Shown: piece by piece, positions 6,572-15,898 of the stretch
Layout of the letters: every line of letters begins with the position of its first letter
Numbering within the stretch: the first letter of the stretch is position 1
Origin: RH-AL1 sp965277735
Lineage (GTDB): Bacteria; Pseudomonadota; Alphaproteobacteria; Rhizobiales; Beijerinckiaceae
DNA: 64,000 nucleotides
Reading direction: 5' to 3'
NCBI GenBank assembly: GCA_965277735.1
Contig: CBDIDO010000003.1
Span: forward strand, 1,984,001 to 2,048,000
Translations under genes and position numbers: made by a program
Notes under the pieces: model-generated
The model's input: only the letters and a program-made list of their open reading frames with translations
What the model was told of the DNA's origin: nothing
Databases searched by the model: none

Positions 6572-8740
6572 TCAGCGCCGCTCGGTTTCGGTGGATGCGA
6601 AGCTTCGCACCACGTCCCCCGCCGCGGCCTGCTTGCCGGAAGCCTTGTCGAGCGCTGCGCCGACGTCGCCCGCGGTCAGCAGCTCCGGCAGCACCACGCC
6701 GCCTGGCGCGGCCGGCCCGTAGACGATGTTGAACGGGATGCCGTAGCGCCCGTAGCTCGCGAGATAGGCGCCGATCGCCGGGTCGGGCCGCGTCCAGTCG
6801 GCCTGCATCGACACCGTCTGGCTGTTCAGCCGCTTGGCGACGTCGGTCTTCGACAGCACGAAGCGCTTGTTGGCCTGGCAGGTGAGGCACCAGTCCGCCG
6901 TCACGTCGACGAACACGGTCTTGCCCTGCGAGACGAGGCTGCGGATCTTGTCGCGGTCGAACGTGGTCCATGCGATCGCGCCGTTGGCCTCGGCACCGCG
7001 CTTGCCGACCTGCGCGGCGATGACGTCCGGCAGCAGGATCGCCGTGAGGCCGATCACCGTCACGACGGGGAGCACGAGGCCGCGGCGCGCTTCGGGCAGG
7101 CGATCGTGCCCATAGAGCAGGAGCGTGATGGCGCCGAGCAGCAGGGCCACCGAGAGGCCGGCGACGAGCCCGACCTGCGCGGCGAGGATCGTGACCAGCC
7201 AGACCGCCGTCGCGGCCAGCGGCACGGCCATGAATTGCTTGAGCCACAGCATCCACTTGCCCGGTCTCGGCATCATCGTGGCGAGGCGCGGGAACGCGGC
7301 GATCGCGAGATAGGGCAGGGCGAGGCCGATCCCGAGCGCGAGGAAGATGCCGAGCATCACGCCGACATTGCCGGCGAGCGCGAAACCGACCGCCGTGCCG
7401 AGGAACGGCGCCGAGCAGGGCGTGGCGAGCAGGGTGGCGAAGGCGCCGGTCGCGAAATGACCGGCGAGGCTCTCGTCCGGCCCCGTGCGGCTCGAGGCGG
7501 CGTTGGCGATGAAGCGCGGCAGCGGCACCTCGAACAACCCGACGAGGTGGCAGGCGAACACCGTGACGAGCACCGCCATCGCCGCGATGAAGGCCGGCTC
7601 CTGGAACTGGATGCCCCAGCCGATCGAGCGCCCGGCCGCCTTCACCGCGATCAGCGCGCCGGCGATGACCAGGAAGGATACGATGATGCCCGCCGCCGTC
7701 GCCAGGAAGCCGGCGCGCACCGCGCCCGGCGCGCGGCCGCCCTGGCTGACCACCGAGATGAACTTGAGGCTCAGCACCGGCAGCACGCAGGGCATCAGGT
7801 TGAGGATCAGGCCGCCGAGCAGCGCGACCGCCAGCATGGCGACAAGCGACGGGCCAGGCTCCTCCTCGACCGCCGAGGCGCCTTGCGTGATCGCGGTCTT
7901 CTGCTCGAGCGCACGCGGGCCGTCGGTGAGCGTGAGCGTCAGCTTGCGGCCGGTCAGCTTGGCGCCGACGGGGAGCGGATGCGACAGTGGCAGGTCGAAG
8001 ACCACCGCGCGGCGGTCGGCCGTGAAGGCGGCACGCGGCGTGCCGAGGTTGGCGTCGGGCTCGACCTCCGGGACGATGTCGGGCTGCGCGAAGGGCTGGT
8101 CGGAGGTGGCCTTCACCTCGAGCGCGGCCTTGCCCTTGTCCGACACTTCCTCGGCGCTGACGATCGAAAGGCCGGAGGTGCGGCTGTCGCCCGGCACGGC
8201 CGCGTGCGCCTTCGCCAGGATCTGCGCATCGACGTCGGGCGTCGCCGCGCCGGCGGGGATGCCGAGGGTGAGATCGAAGTGCTTGGGAATGCATTGCTCG
8301 GCGCAGACGAGGACGTCGAGCGCGAGCTTGAGGTCGAGCGGCTTGCCCTTCTGCGCGACCGCGAGATCGAGCGGAAAGACAACGTCGTGCTTGTAGCCGA
8401 AGGTCTGGATGCCGAGCACCGTGACGCGCTGCGGAGCGGGGTAGAGCAGGGTGGCCGAGGCGAGGTTTTGCGAGCCCTTCCAGTCGAGCGTCGGCGGCAG
8501 GCCGGCATCGCCCGGCGAGCGCCAGTAGGTCTTCCAATCGCCCTCGAGCGCGATCTCAATGCCGGCCGGCACGATCGACAGATCGCCGGTGCCGCCGGCC
8601 GCCGAGAGGAGGCGCGCCGAGACGTGCTCGCTCTTCACCCAAGGGCCGGATGCCGCGTGCGCGGCTCCGCTGAGCAGCAGGGCCGGAAGGACCAGAGCGG
8701 CAAACCCCAGCTTCAACATCACCGTGCCTTTCAAGGCCAT
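6572..8740 (-). CDS. ScsB/DsbD-family membrane thiol:disulfide reductase
   Basis: This inner-membrane electron relay passes reducing power from cytoplasmic thioredoxin to periplasmic thiol proteins. A signal peptide is followed by a periplasmic alpha-type domain with the cysteine pair C146/C150 (VCAEQCIP). A polytopic DsbD core follows with MPCVLPVLSLKF and the second cysteine helix LATPCSAPFLG, then a C-terminal thioredoxin-like domain with active site C618-LT-C621 (ADWCLTCQANK). The 722-residue length and long N-terminal domain fit the ScsB/DipZ type linked to copper and oxidative stress. The start at 8740 has AAAGGA 7 nt upstream. It is divergent from the chemoreceptor gene. Confidence 0.9.
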   Translation of the reverse strand: MALKGTVMLKLGFAALVLPALLLSGAAHAASGPWVKSEHVSARLLSAAGGTGDLSIVPAGIEIALEGDWKTYWRSPGDAGLPPTLDWKGSQNLASATLLYPAPQRVTVLGIQTFGYKHDVVFPLDLAVAQKGKPLDLKLALDVLVCAEQCIPKHFDLTLGIPAGAATPDVDAQILAKAHAAVPGDSRTSGLSIVSAEEVSDKGKAALEVKATSDQPFAQPDIVPEVEPDANLGTPRAAFTADRRAVVFDLPLSHPLPVGAKLTGRKLTLTLTDGPRALEQKTAITQGASAVEEEPGPSLVAMLAVALLGGLILNLMPCVLPVLSLKFISVVSQGGRAPGAVRAGFLATAAGIIVSFLVIAGALIAVKAAGRSIGWGIQFQEPAFIAAMAVLVTVFACHLVGLFEVPLPRFIANAASSRTGPDESLAGHFATGAFATLLATPCSAPFLGTAVGFALAGNVGVMLGIFLALGIGLALPYLAIAAFPRLATMMPRPGKWMLWLKQFMAVPLAATAVWLVTILAAQVGLVAGLSVALLLGAITLLLYGHDRLPEARRGLVLPVVTVIGLTAILLPDVIAAQVGKRGAEANGAIAWTTFDRDKIRSLVSQGKTVFVDVTADWCLTCQANKRFVLSKTDVAKRLNSQTVSMQADWTRPDPAIGAYLASYGRYGIPFNIVYGPAAPGGVVLPELLTAGDVGAALDKASGKQAAAGDVVRSFASTETERR

Positions 8741-9036
8741 CGTTCCTTTGCGGGTACCTTCGCCGCTGCTTGCGGCGCAATTACATATCGGATCGCCGCG
8801 CGGCGGCGGGATGTGCCTCTTTCGTCGTTGGAGCTGGTCGCTTCGGCTGCCGCAGCTGTTTTGCGAGCCGCGCTAGCAATGGCGACGATGACGACACTCC
8901 TAGTTGAAGTCATGTACGACCGAGCACGATTATTTGTTCTCCGGCTTTCGAAGACCGGCCAGAGAGCGGGAATCGCCAAGGAAAATTAAGTATTCCGGGG
9001 CAGGTTAACCGCCTGTTTTCCATCACCTGGACGTCG

Positions 9037-10707
9037 ATGTTTCGAGGGCTTGTGTCATGGGCCGTCAACCTCCGCATCGCGACGAAGGTCGCGGTGTGCT
9101 TCGGCATTCTGATCGTGATCGGACTCAGCGGCGGCGCGGCGACGCTGCCGAGCCTCTGGCGCATCGAATCCTCCGACCAGCGCACCGTTCAGTCGTTTGA
9201 GGTCCTGGACGCGACGAAGACGGTCTGGATCGACGTCCTCAAGCAGGAGAGCGACGTCCGTGGCTTCCTGCTGTCGCGCGACCCGAGCTTTCTCGATCGC
9301 TTCCGCGACGGCGATTCGGACATCAAGGCGGCGCTCGCCACGCTGACCCGGCTGACCGCCGGCCATCCCCTGCAGCAGCGGCGGATCGAGCGTCTCGGCG
9401 TTCTGATCGAGACGTGGCGCGGGCAGGTCTTCGCTGGCGACAAGCCGGCCGAGGCCGCGGGCGCCATCGGGGCGGAAGGCGTGCTGGGCCGCATCCTGCA
9501 CACGCTCGAGGAGGTGAAGGCCGAGGATCGGCGCAATCTCGCGGCGCGCAACGAGGCCCGCACGAGTGCCCTCGCCACCGCCTATTGGACCAATGTCCTC
9601 GCGCCGCTGATCGCCGTGCTGGCCGCCGCCATCCTCGGCTTCGTGCTGCATCGCCTGTTCGCGCGGCCGATCACGCAGATCACCGACGCGATCCGCCGGC
9701 TTGCGGACGGCGACGTGTCGGTCACGATCCCCTGCACCGAGTGGCGCGAGGAGATCGGTGCGATCAGCCGGGCGCTGACGATCTTCCAGACGACGGTGGT
9801 CGAGGCGGCGCGCCTGCGCGAGGAGCAGCAGGCGATCAGCAAGCGCTCCGAGGACGAGCGCGCCGATCTGATGCGCACGATGGCGAAGCGCTTCGAGGAT
9901 GTCGTCGGCAGCGTGGTGTCGGACGTCACCAACCTCGCGACTCAGATGCAGGGCTCGGCTGAATCGCTGCTCGGGCACGCCGAGTCGACCACCGCCGGCG
10001 TGCGCACCGTGGCCGGCGTCACCAAGCAGGCCTCGACGACGATGCAGGAGGTCGTGCTCGGCACGCAGCGCCTCTCCGACGCGGTCGGCGACATCAACGG
10101 GCGGATGGCGCGTTCGACGAGCATCGCCCAGCAGGCCGTGGCGGAAGCCGACAGGACGACCGCATCGATCCGCAGCCTCGAGCAATCGGCGCAGGAGGTC
10201 GAGACGGTGATCTCGCTGATCTCCGGCATCGCACGACAGACGAACCTGCTCGCGCTGAATGCCACGATCGAGGCGGCGCGCGCGGGCGAGGCCGGTCGCG
10301 GCTTCAGCGTCGTCGCCAGCGAGGTCAAAGGGCTCGCCGACGAGACCGGCCGCGCGACGGTCCAGATCCGCCAGCGCATCGAGAGCATCCGCTTTGCCGC
10401 GACGGACGCGGGTGACGCGATCAGCCGGATCAGCCAGACCATCGCCGATATGGCGCAGGCGACGCACGGCATGTCGGGCGTGTTGGAGAGCCAGGGCGCG
10501 GCTACGACGGAGATGATGCACGGCACGCAGGCGAGCGCGCATCTGACCGCCGACGTCTCGTCGCAGCTCGAGTCGGTGAGCGAGGGCGCGGCGATGACGC
10601 GCCGCGCAGCGACCGGCCTGCTCGCGTCGGCGCAGGGCTTGGCGCGGCAATCGTCCGTGCTCAGCGAGGAAGCGCGGCGCTTCGTCGGCTCCGTCCGCGC
10701 CGGCTGA
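9037..10707 (+). CDS. Methyl-accepting chemotaxis protein with CHASE3-like sensor
   Basis: A first membrane span (KVAVCFGILIVIGLSGGAATL, about residues 17-37) is followed by a periplasmic CHASE3-like region (QESDVRGFLLSRDPSFLDRF). The second span is at about residues 187-208 (NVLAPLIAVLAAAILGFVLH). A HAMP linker (PITQITDAIRRLADGDVSV) and a cytoplasmic signalling domain follow. The latter carries the hairpin tip motif IARQTNLLALNATIEAARAGEAGRGFSVVA, which docks CheA/CheW. Neighbouring genes give no ligand hint. The C-terminus lacks a CheR-docking pentapeptide. Confidence 0.93.
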   Translation: MFRGLVSWAVNLRIATKVAVCFGILIVIGLSGGAATLPSLWRIESSDQRTVQSFEVLDATKTVWIDVLKQESDVRGFLLSRDPSFLDRFRDGDSDIKAALATLTRLTAGHPLQQRRIERLGVLIETWRGQVFAGDKPAEAAGAIGAEGVLGRILHTLEEVKAEDRRNLAARNEARTSALATAYWTNVLAPLIAVLAAAILGFVLHRLFARPITQITDAIRRLADGDVSVTIPCTEWREEIGAISRALTIFQTTVVEAARLREEQQAISKRSEDERADLMRTMAKRFEDVVGSVVSDVTNLATQMQGSAESLLGHAESTTAGVRTVAGVTKQASTTMQEVVLGTQRLSDAVGDINGRMARSTSIAQQAVAEADRTTASIRSLEQSAQEVETVISLISGIARQTNLLALNATIEAARAGEAGRGFSVVASEVKGLADETGRATVQIRQRIESIRFAATDAGDAISRISQTIADMAQATHGMSGVLESQGAATTEMMHGTQASAHLTADVSSQLESVSEGAAMTRRAATGLLASAQGLARQSSVLSEEARRFVGSVRAG

Positions 10708-10746
10708 TTTTCACGGATCGTCAACGCGCCGCGCTTAGGTTGCGAC

Positions 10747-11763
10747 ATGATCCCCTCGATTACACCCCGTCTGGTTGCGGCAGGCATCGTTGGTTGCGCA
10801 ACAGTTGCGGGCGTGCTCGGCGCGCGCTCTATCGCCGACACGCGACTCGCGACGGCCAAGGCCGCGTTCCGCACTGCGGCGCCGATGCCGGTCGAAGAAA
10901 AGATCGCCGAGCGCGACGCCACCTGGCGCCTCGGTCGTATGCTGTTCAACGACCCCGGCCTGTCGGCCTCCGGACATTCCGCCTGCGCGATCTGTCACCA
11001 AGCCGGGCACGGATGGAGCAACAGCGAGCCGCGCGCGATCGGCGACGGCGGCCACATGCTCGCCTTCAAGTCGCCCACGCTTCTCGATGTCGGCACGCTT
11101 GATCGTTTCGGATGGACGGGGCGTTTCGCCAGCGTCGCCGCGGTGACGACCTTCGCGATCACGTCGCCCACCAACATGGGGCTGCCGCTATCGGACGCGA
11201 CGGACCGCCTGCGCCGCAACGCGGCCTACGCCGAGCCGTTCAAGGCGGCCTTCGGCAGCGACGGCATCGACGACGGTCGGATCTTGCGAGCGCTCGGCGC
11301 GTATGTGAGCTCGCTACGAGCCGACACGCCGTTCGATCACTGGGTCGCCGGCGACCAGGCTGCGATCGGCGACGACGCGAAACGCGGCTTCGCGATCTTT
11401 ACCGGCAAAGGTCGCTGCGCCGAATGCCATTCGGGCGCGTCGCTCACCGAGGGCTCCTATCACGACATCGGCTCAAGCACGGACGATCTCGGTCGCGGCA
11501 AGACCTTCAAGACGTCGGTGAAGCTGCAGTACGCGTTCAAGACGCCGAGCCTGCGCGGTGTTGCCGATCGCGCGCCCTACTTGCACGACGGCAGCCGCGC
11601 GACACTCAAGGATGTGGTCGATCTCTACGATCGCGGTGGGATCGAGCGGCCGAGCCGCGCCGATGTCATCCGTCCGCTGCATCTGTCGGCGGACGAGAAA
11701 GCCGACCTCGTCGCGTTCCTCAAAACCCTGTCGGGGGAGACGCGCTACGTTCTGGCGCGATAG
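10747..11763 (+). CDS. Dihaem cytochrome c peroxidase family protein
   Basis: This periplasmic or membrane-anchored enzyme of the CcpA/MauG family reduces hydrogen peroxide with electrons from c-type cytochromes. An N-terminal signal or anchor (residues 5-26) precedes two haem attachment sites, CAICH at residues 80-84 and CAECH at about 224-228. TPSLRGVADRAPYLHDGS near residue 270 is the conserved C-haem region. The peroxidase and MauG-like subfamilies cannot be separated with certainty. It stands alone between the chemoreceptor and a small membrane-protein gene. Confidence 0.88.
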   Translation: MIPSITPRLVAAGIVGCATVAGVLGARSIADTRLATAKAAFRTAAPMPVEEKIAERDATWRLGRMLFNDPGLSASGHSACAICHQAGHGWSNSEPRAIGDGGHMLAFKSPTLLDVGTLDRFGWTGRFASVAAVTTFAITSPTNMGLPLSDATDRLRRNAAYAEPFKAAFGSDGIDDGRILRALGAYVSSLRADTPFDHWVAGDQAAIGDDAKRGFAIFTGKGRCAECHSGASLTEGSYHDIGSSTDDLGRGKTFKTSVKLQYAFKTPSLRGVADRAPYLHDGSRATLKDVVDLYDRGGIERPSRADVIRPLHLSADEKADLVAFLKTLSGETRYVLAR

Positions 11764-11799
11764 GGGCGGCGATTAAGCAGCCCGAGCGTCGTCGGCGCG

Positions 11800-11961
11800 T
11801 CAGTGGATGTAGGGCGACAGCCCGCAGCCGATTACAACCAGCCCGAAGACCAGCATCACGCCGCCGAGCAGCTCTGCCCGGGGCGTCTGGATCGGCAGCC
11901 GATCGGCAAAGCAGCTCACGGCTGTTCCGCCTGCAAGGCTGGCGACGCTCAAGAATGCCAC
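11800..11961 (-). CDS. Small (53-residue) membrane protein, previously easy to miss
   Basis: A GTG-initiated frame at 11961 is preceded by GGAGGG 9 nt upstream. It encodes MAFLSVASLAGGTAVSCFAD... with hydrophobic residues at the N-terminus and a clear membrane span (LLGGVMLVFGLVVIGCGL) near the C-terminus, ending SPYIH. It lies convergent to the peroxidase gene, 36 bp away. No family is recognised. The strong ribosome-binding site and coherent membrane helix support coding. Confidence 0.6.
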   Translation of the reverse strand: MAFLSVASLAGGTAVSCFADRLPIQTPRAELLGGVMLVFGLVVIGCGLSPYIH

Positions 11962-12157
11962 GGTCGAAAGCCCTCCGTTTCGGAACGTGCGGATAGCATG
12001 CGAGGCGGCCGCTTCCCATTCTCTTAACGTCTGACGTCATTGTGTGTGGGTCCGCCACAGCGGTTAACCAAAGGTAAGCGAAGGACGAGCGTTTTGCTTA
12101 AAATCGGGTATATTAACTGCATCAGCCGGGTGGGGACACGGCTGTGCGGGGGCTCAC

Positions 12158-13192
12158 ATGTTGCGTGGATACGAGTTCAGGCGCGCGGCGATAGGTGCGG
12201 CCACGACGGCGTTCGGTCTTTTTCCACTTTCGGCGGCGCAGGCACACGTCAAATGGTTTTGTGCCTACTCGGTTGCCGGTCAGCCTGAAGGGCTCGGCAA
12301 CGTTCTCTGTCAGGATTTCGAGCTTCTCTGCGTGATCGCGATCGCGGCGCTCGTCCTAGGTGCGCTCGTCGATCGCTCGTTCGTCGGTGAGAAGCTCAAT
12401 CGCGCGCTGGATCGCGTGTTCGCGCTGGTCGCGGTGCAGCCCGACGTCATGGTGCGGGCCGGCGTCGGCTTCATGATGATTGGCGCCTTTACGCTCGGCG
12501 GCGTTCTCCTGACGCCCGAGCTTACCACCACGTCGCCCTTCGTGCCGTGGCTGCAGCTTCTCATCGCGATCTGTCTCATCGACCGCCGCACGCTGCCCGT
12601 CGCCGCGCTCGGCCTCGCGTCGCTCTACGTCATGGCGCTCGCCAAGTACGGCGCGTTCCACCTTGCCGACTATCCGGTCTTCCTCGGCGTCGCGGCCTAT
12701 TTCGCTGCGATCGGCTTGAACCGCACCATCTTCGGCAAGCGGCCGCTCGATGTGCTGCGCTGGAGCATCGCGATCACCCTGATGTGGGCGTCGATCGAGA
12801 AGTGGGCCTATCCGGGCTGGACCTTCCCGCTCTTCGTGTCGCATCCCGGCATGTCGCTCGGCTTCGATCCGGCCTTCTACATGCGGGCCGCCGGCACGGT
12901 CGAGTTCGCTCTCGCCTTCGCGCTGCTGATGACGCCGTTCTCGCGTCGCTGCGCCGCGATCATGCTGGCGGCGATCTTCATCTCGGCGATCCCCGCCTTC
13001 GGAAGGGTCGACGCGATCGGCCATGCCGGTGTCATCGGTGTGCTCTTCGCCCTGATGCGGGACGACGCCAAGCGCCTGCCGAGCGTGAAGGAAGTGATCG
13101 CGCTGCCCTTCGGCTTCGGCGGCGCCCTGGCGGGGTTCCTCGGCGTGTACTACCTCGCCCACGCCGCGCTGTACCACACGACGATCCTCTAG
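12158..13192 (+). CDS. Polytopic membrane protein with HVKWF N-terminal motif, unknown function
   Basis: The 344-residue product has a signal-like first segment ending AQA, followed by HVKWFCAYSV. About eight to nine hydrophobic spans come next, including IAIAALVLGALV, VGFMMIGAFTLGGVLL, ITLMWASIEKWAYPGW and VEFALAFALLMTPFS. The WASIEKWAYP and GFDPAFYMRAAGTVEFALA segments recall DoxX-like quinone-linked membrane proteins, but I cannot assign it firmly. It is convergent with the cupredoxin gene 13 bp downstream, and the pairing with copper-type proteins in this stretch may be meaningful. Confidence 0.75.
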   Translation: MLRGYEFRRAAIGAATTAFGLFPLSAAQAHVKWFCAYSVAGQPEGLGNVLCQDFELLCVIAIAALVLGALVDRSFVGEKLNRALDRVFALVAVQPDVMVRAGVGFMMIGAFTLGGVLLTPELTTTSPFVPWLQLLIAICLIDRRTLPVAALGLASLYVMALAKYGAFHLADYPVFLGVAAYFAAIGLNRTIFGKRPLDVLRWSIAITLMWASIEKWAYPGWTFPLFVSHPGMSLGFDPAFYMRAAGTVEFALAFALLMTPFSRRCAAIMLAAIFISAIPAFGRVDAIGHAGVIGVLFALMRDDAKRLPSVKEVIALPFGFGGALAGFLGVYYLAHAALYHTTIL

Positions 13193-13205
13193 ATCGTCGG
13201 CGTCC

Positions 13206-13553
13206 TCAGCGGACGTGCACGTCGAGCTTCATCTTCGGATGGATGCCGCACAGGACTTGGAAGTCTCCCTTCGCTGGGAAGACGATCCGGGTCTTCGTGC
13301 CGGGGTTCTGGTCGCCGGAGTCGAAGTTGAAGGTCTCGGACTCGACGTAGGCGTGGTGCACGGTACCGCCGTCATCGTTGACGATGACGACGGGCTGGCC
13401 CGCCTCGACCGTGACGACGCCCGGCTGGAACTGCTTGTCGCGCTGCGAGATCACGACCTCGCTGCTCGTCGACCGCGCGGCTTCGACGCCGACGAGAAGC
13501 TCGGTGACGAGCAGGGCGGCCAGCAGGGATCGACGGGCAAAAGCGCGGCGCAT
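13206..13553 (-). CDS. Plastocyanin-like periplasmic cupredoxin
   Basis: A signal peptide (residues 1-25) precedes a single cupredoxin domain. Type 1 copper ligands are visible: His66 or His67 in TVHHAY, Cys102, His105 and Met108 in VLCGIHPKM. The product is 115 residues. The start at 13553 (MRRAFARRSLL) gives a proper signal peptide. It probably carries electrons to or from a periplasmic redox enzyme; the peroxidase 1.5 kb away is a candidate partner, by proximity only. Confidence 0.85.
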   Translation of the reverse strand: MRRAFARRSLLAALLVTELLVGVEAARSTSSEVVISQRDKQFQPGVVTVEAGQPVVIVNDDGGTVHHAYVESETFNFDSGDQNPGTKTRIVFPAKGDFQVLCGIHPKMKLDVHVR

Positions 13554-13649
13554 GAGCGAAGTCCGGGGGCGATGCCTGTCGATAGCGCAAAGTCCTTGCG
13601 CATCCGTTTCCGCAAGGTCGCGCTGATCGACTTTGACGTCGCGAGAGAT

Positions 13650-13999
13650 CGCGCTGAAAACCCTTCCACAGCACCATGCGCTCGCGCAGATCGACAAGCT
13701 CGCCGTCCGCGCAGAACGTCCCGTCGCCACTGTGGTGCAGCGTCCGGCGTTCCTTGCGCTTGTCGTCGTAGCTGATCGCGACGGCTTCGAGGATGAGCAG
13801 GTCGTAGCGCTCAGCCAACGTATCGTCGACGACGCGGCACTCGATGTTGGCGAGACATTCCTTGATCAGCGGCGGTGCCACCTTCGACGCCGGCTGCGGC
13901 GTAAGGCCGAATGGCACGCCCCTCGTCCATCGTCGTGACGAGAAGGAGGGGCCCCGCTTCGAGCAGGCGATAGGCGAGGTCGGGGGCGAGCGGCTTCAA
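13650..13999 (-). pseudogene. Flavin reductase family protein, internally deleted and frameshifted
   Basis: The N-terminal part (TTG at 13999: LKPLAPDLAYRLLEAGPLLLVTT) and the C-terminal part (FGLTPQPASKVAPPLIKECLANIECRVVD...LHHSGDGTF...DLRERMVLW) both match the DIM6/NTAB-type flavin reductase family. They are in different frames and abut near 13910. About 55 family residues between them, including the flavin-binding core, are missing. After about 13655 the frame runs on into unrelated sequence towards the cupredoxin gene. I infer an internal deletion with loss of frame, so no working enzyme. Confidence 0.75.
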
Positions 14000-14021
14000 G
14001 GCCGAGCCTTTGGCACCGCAG

Positions 14022-14819
14022 CTAGACCGTCGCGACGGAGCCGCCGTCGACGCGATAATTGGCGCCGGTGATGAAGCTCGCCTGCTGCGAGCACAGGAAC
14101 ACGATCAGCGCCGCCACCTCGTGCGCCTCACCGCGCCGCCGCATCTCGATGCCGGGTCGCTCCGCGTCGAGGAAGCTCGTCACGGCCTCCTCGAAGGAGA
14201 CGCCCATCTCCTTGGACCGCTTCTCCATCATCGCATCCGTCATCGGCGTCGCGATGTAGGCGGGGCTCACCGTGTTCACGAGCACGTTGTGCTTGGAATA
14301 GGTCTTCGAGAGACCCTTCGTGAGGTTGAGGACGCCCGCCTTGGCGGCGCAATACGGCAGCTCGTCGGGGTAGGGCTGCTCGGCATCTTCCGAGCCGAAC
14401 AGGATGATGCGGCCGGTCTTGCGCTCGACCATGTGCGGGACGAACGCCCGCACCATGCGGACCGCGCCCATCAGGTCGACGTCGAGCGTCTTCAGCCAGC
14501 CATCGTCGTCGATCGTGTGGAATTCGCCGGTCGCCCCTGTAACGCCGGCGCTGTTGACGAGGAAGTCGACATGCCCGAGCCTTGCCAACGCAAGCTCGCG
14601 CAGCGCCTCGACGCTGTCGGTCTTCGTTACGTCGACGACCGCGGGATGCACCTCGCCGTAGCGTGTCAGCGCCTTCGCTGCGCCGGCGATATCGTCCTGC
14701 TTCTGGTCTGCGACGACGACGCGCACGCCCTCTTCGAGCAGCATCTGCGCCGTCAGAAGGCCCATCCCGGAATCCGCGCCGGTGACGACTGCCGTCTTGC
14801 CTTTGATACCGAAGTCCAT
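14022..14819 (-). CDS. Short-chain dehydrogenase/reductase
   Basis: This is an NAD(P)-dependent oxidoreductase of the classical SDR type. The Rossmann motif is TGADSGMG near residue 15, NSAG follows near residue 88, and the catalytic YCAAK (Tyr-x3-Lys) is near residue 156. The closing segment FITGANYRVDGGS is typical of classical SDRs. Substrate is not predictable. The ATG at 14819 has AGGAG 8 nt upstream. It is divergent from the Crp/Fnr regulator gene. Confidence 0.9.
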   Translation of the reverse strand: MDFGIKGKTAVVTGADSGMGLLTAQMLLEEGVRVVVADQKQDDIAGAAKALTRYGEVHPAVVDVTKTDSVEALRELALARLGHVDFLVNSAGVTGATGEFHTIDDDGWLKTLDVDLMGAVRMVRAFVPHMVERKTGRIILFGSEDAEQPYPDELPYCAAKAGVLNLTKGLSKTYSKHNVLVNTVSPAYIATPMTDAMMEKRSKEMGVSFEEAVTSFLDAERPGIEMRRRGEAHEVAALIVFLCSQQASFITGANYRVDGGSVATV

Positions 14820-15133
14820 CCGCACCGCTCCTGCATGTTGAGGTTGCGATCGAGCGCGTCCCCAGAGATTTCGACTGGCTCAAGTCGCGGGGCGCGCTGT
14901 CGGTTGCGGGCCTATTCGTCACACACGAGCAACGCCCGGTCAGCGGCTCGCCAGGCAGCTTATGTCATTTGACGGTGTGAAAGATTGTGTTGCGTCTGTT
15001 TCGGCGAATCCGCTCAGCTTGCCTGCGCGAATCCCTCGGTGCGCGTCGCTCTACGCCCGAACTCGACTTGGTCTTCGGCAGCTTGACGGTGAGGAGGGAA
15101 CTCGCAAAGACATCGCTGCAGTCGGACGCACGA

Positions 15134-15898
15134 ATGACCAAGGACAAATTCCCTCCGCTCGCCGCCTACCTCACCAAGTTGGAGAGGCGACACCCCCTCC
15201 CGCCGGCGGCGCGCGACGCGCTGCTTGCGATGCCGGCGAACCTCCGGCACGTCAACGCCCAGGATGTGGTCGTCAGGGAAGACAGCAAGGCGGAGTACAG
15301 CGTCTTTCTCATCGAAGGCCTGATCAGCCGGCAGAAACGTGCCAACCGCAACGGCCAGATCATCTCGATCAGCTTCCCCAACGATGCAGTCGACCTGCAG
15401 ACGTTGTTTTTCGACAAGACCGACCACGCGCTTGTGGCGCACGAGCCGTCGATTGTCGCCGAGGTGCCGCACGGCGCTCTCATCGCGCTGTGCGACAATT
15501 ATCCATTGATGGCCAAGATGCTGTGGCACGACACGCTGGTCGACAGCGCGATCTTCCGCGAATGGGCGATGAACATCGGCCACCGTCGCGCGCCCCATCG
15601 CATCGGCTCGCTATTCCTCGAGTTCGAGGCGCGGCTCGGCGCGATCGACCGCGTCCGCGACGGCGCCTTCGAAATCAACCTGACGCAACAAGAGCTTGCG
15701 AGCGCGCTCGGCCTCTCGCTCGTGCACATGAACAAGAGCCTCCGCCGACTCCGCGAGGAGAAGCTCATCGCCACCAAGGGCCGCGAGATCCACATTCTCG
15801 ACAAGCCGCGCCTCACGAAGGTGGTGGGCTTCGACGACACCTACCTCCGCCTCGCGGCCCCTCCGGTGTTCGATAAGGCGTGCGGTGCGAGCGCCTAG
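15134..15898 (+). CDS. Crp/Fnr family transcriptional regulator
   Basis: The N-terminal region (residues about 30-120) has the cyclic-nucleotide-binding beta-barrel fold (VVVREDSKAEYSVFLIEGLISRQKRANRNGQIISISF). A C-terminal winged helix contains the recognition element LTQQELASALGLSLVHMNKSLRRL. No N-terminal cysteine cluster of the FNR type is present, so oxygen sensing by an iron-sulfur cluster is unlikely. The start at MTKDKFPP is preferred to an upstream ATG at 14987, whose extension looks non-protein-like. The stop codon overlaps that of the convergent downstream gene. Confidence 0.88.
   Translation: MTKDKFPPLAAYLTKLERRHPLPPAARDALLAMPANLRHVNAQDVVVREDSKAEYSVFLIEGLISRQKRANRNGQIISISFPNDAVDLQTLFFDKTDHALVAHEPSIVAEVPHGALIALCDNYPLMAKMLWHDTLVDSAIFREWAMNIGHRRAPHRIGSLFLEFEARLGAIDRVRDGAFEINLTQQELASALGLSLVHMNKSLRRLREEKLIATKGREIHILDKPRLTKVVGFDDTYLRLAAPPVFDKACGASA

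Noticed and set aside
7106..8989. 627-codon plus-strand frame opposite the ScsB/DsbD gene
   Set aside because: It is antisense to a clear family member. Its composition (Arg, Glu, Ala, Gly, His runs) is the usual mirror of high-GC coding DNA.
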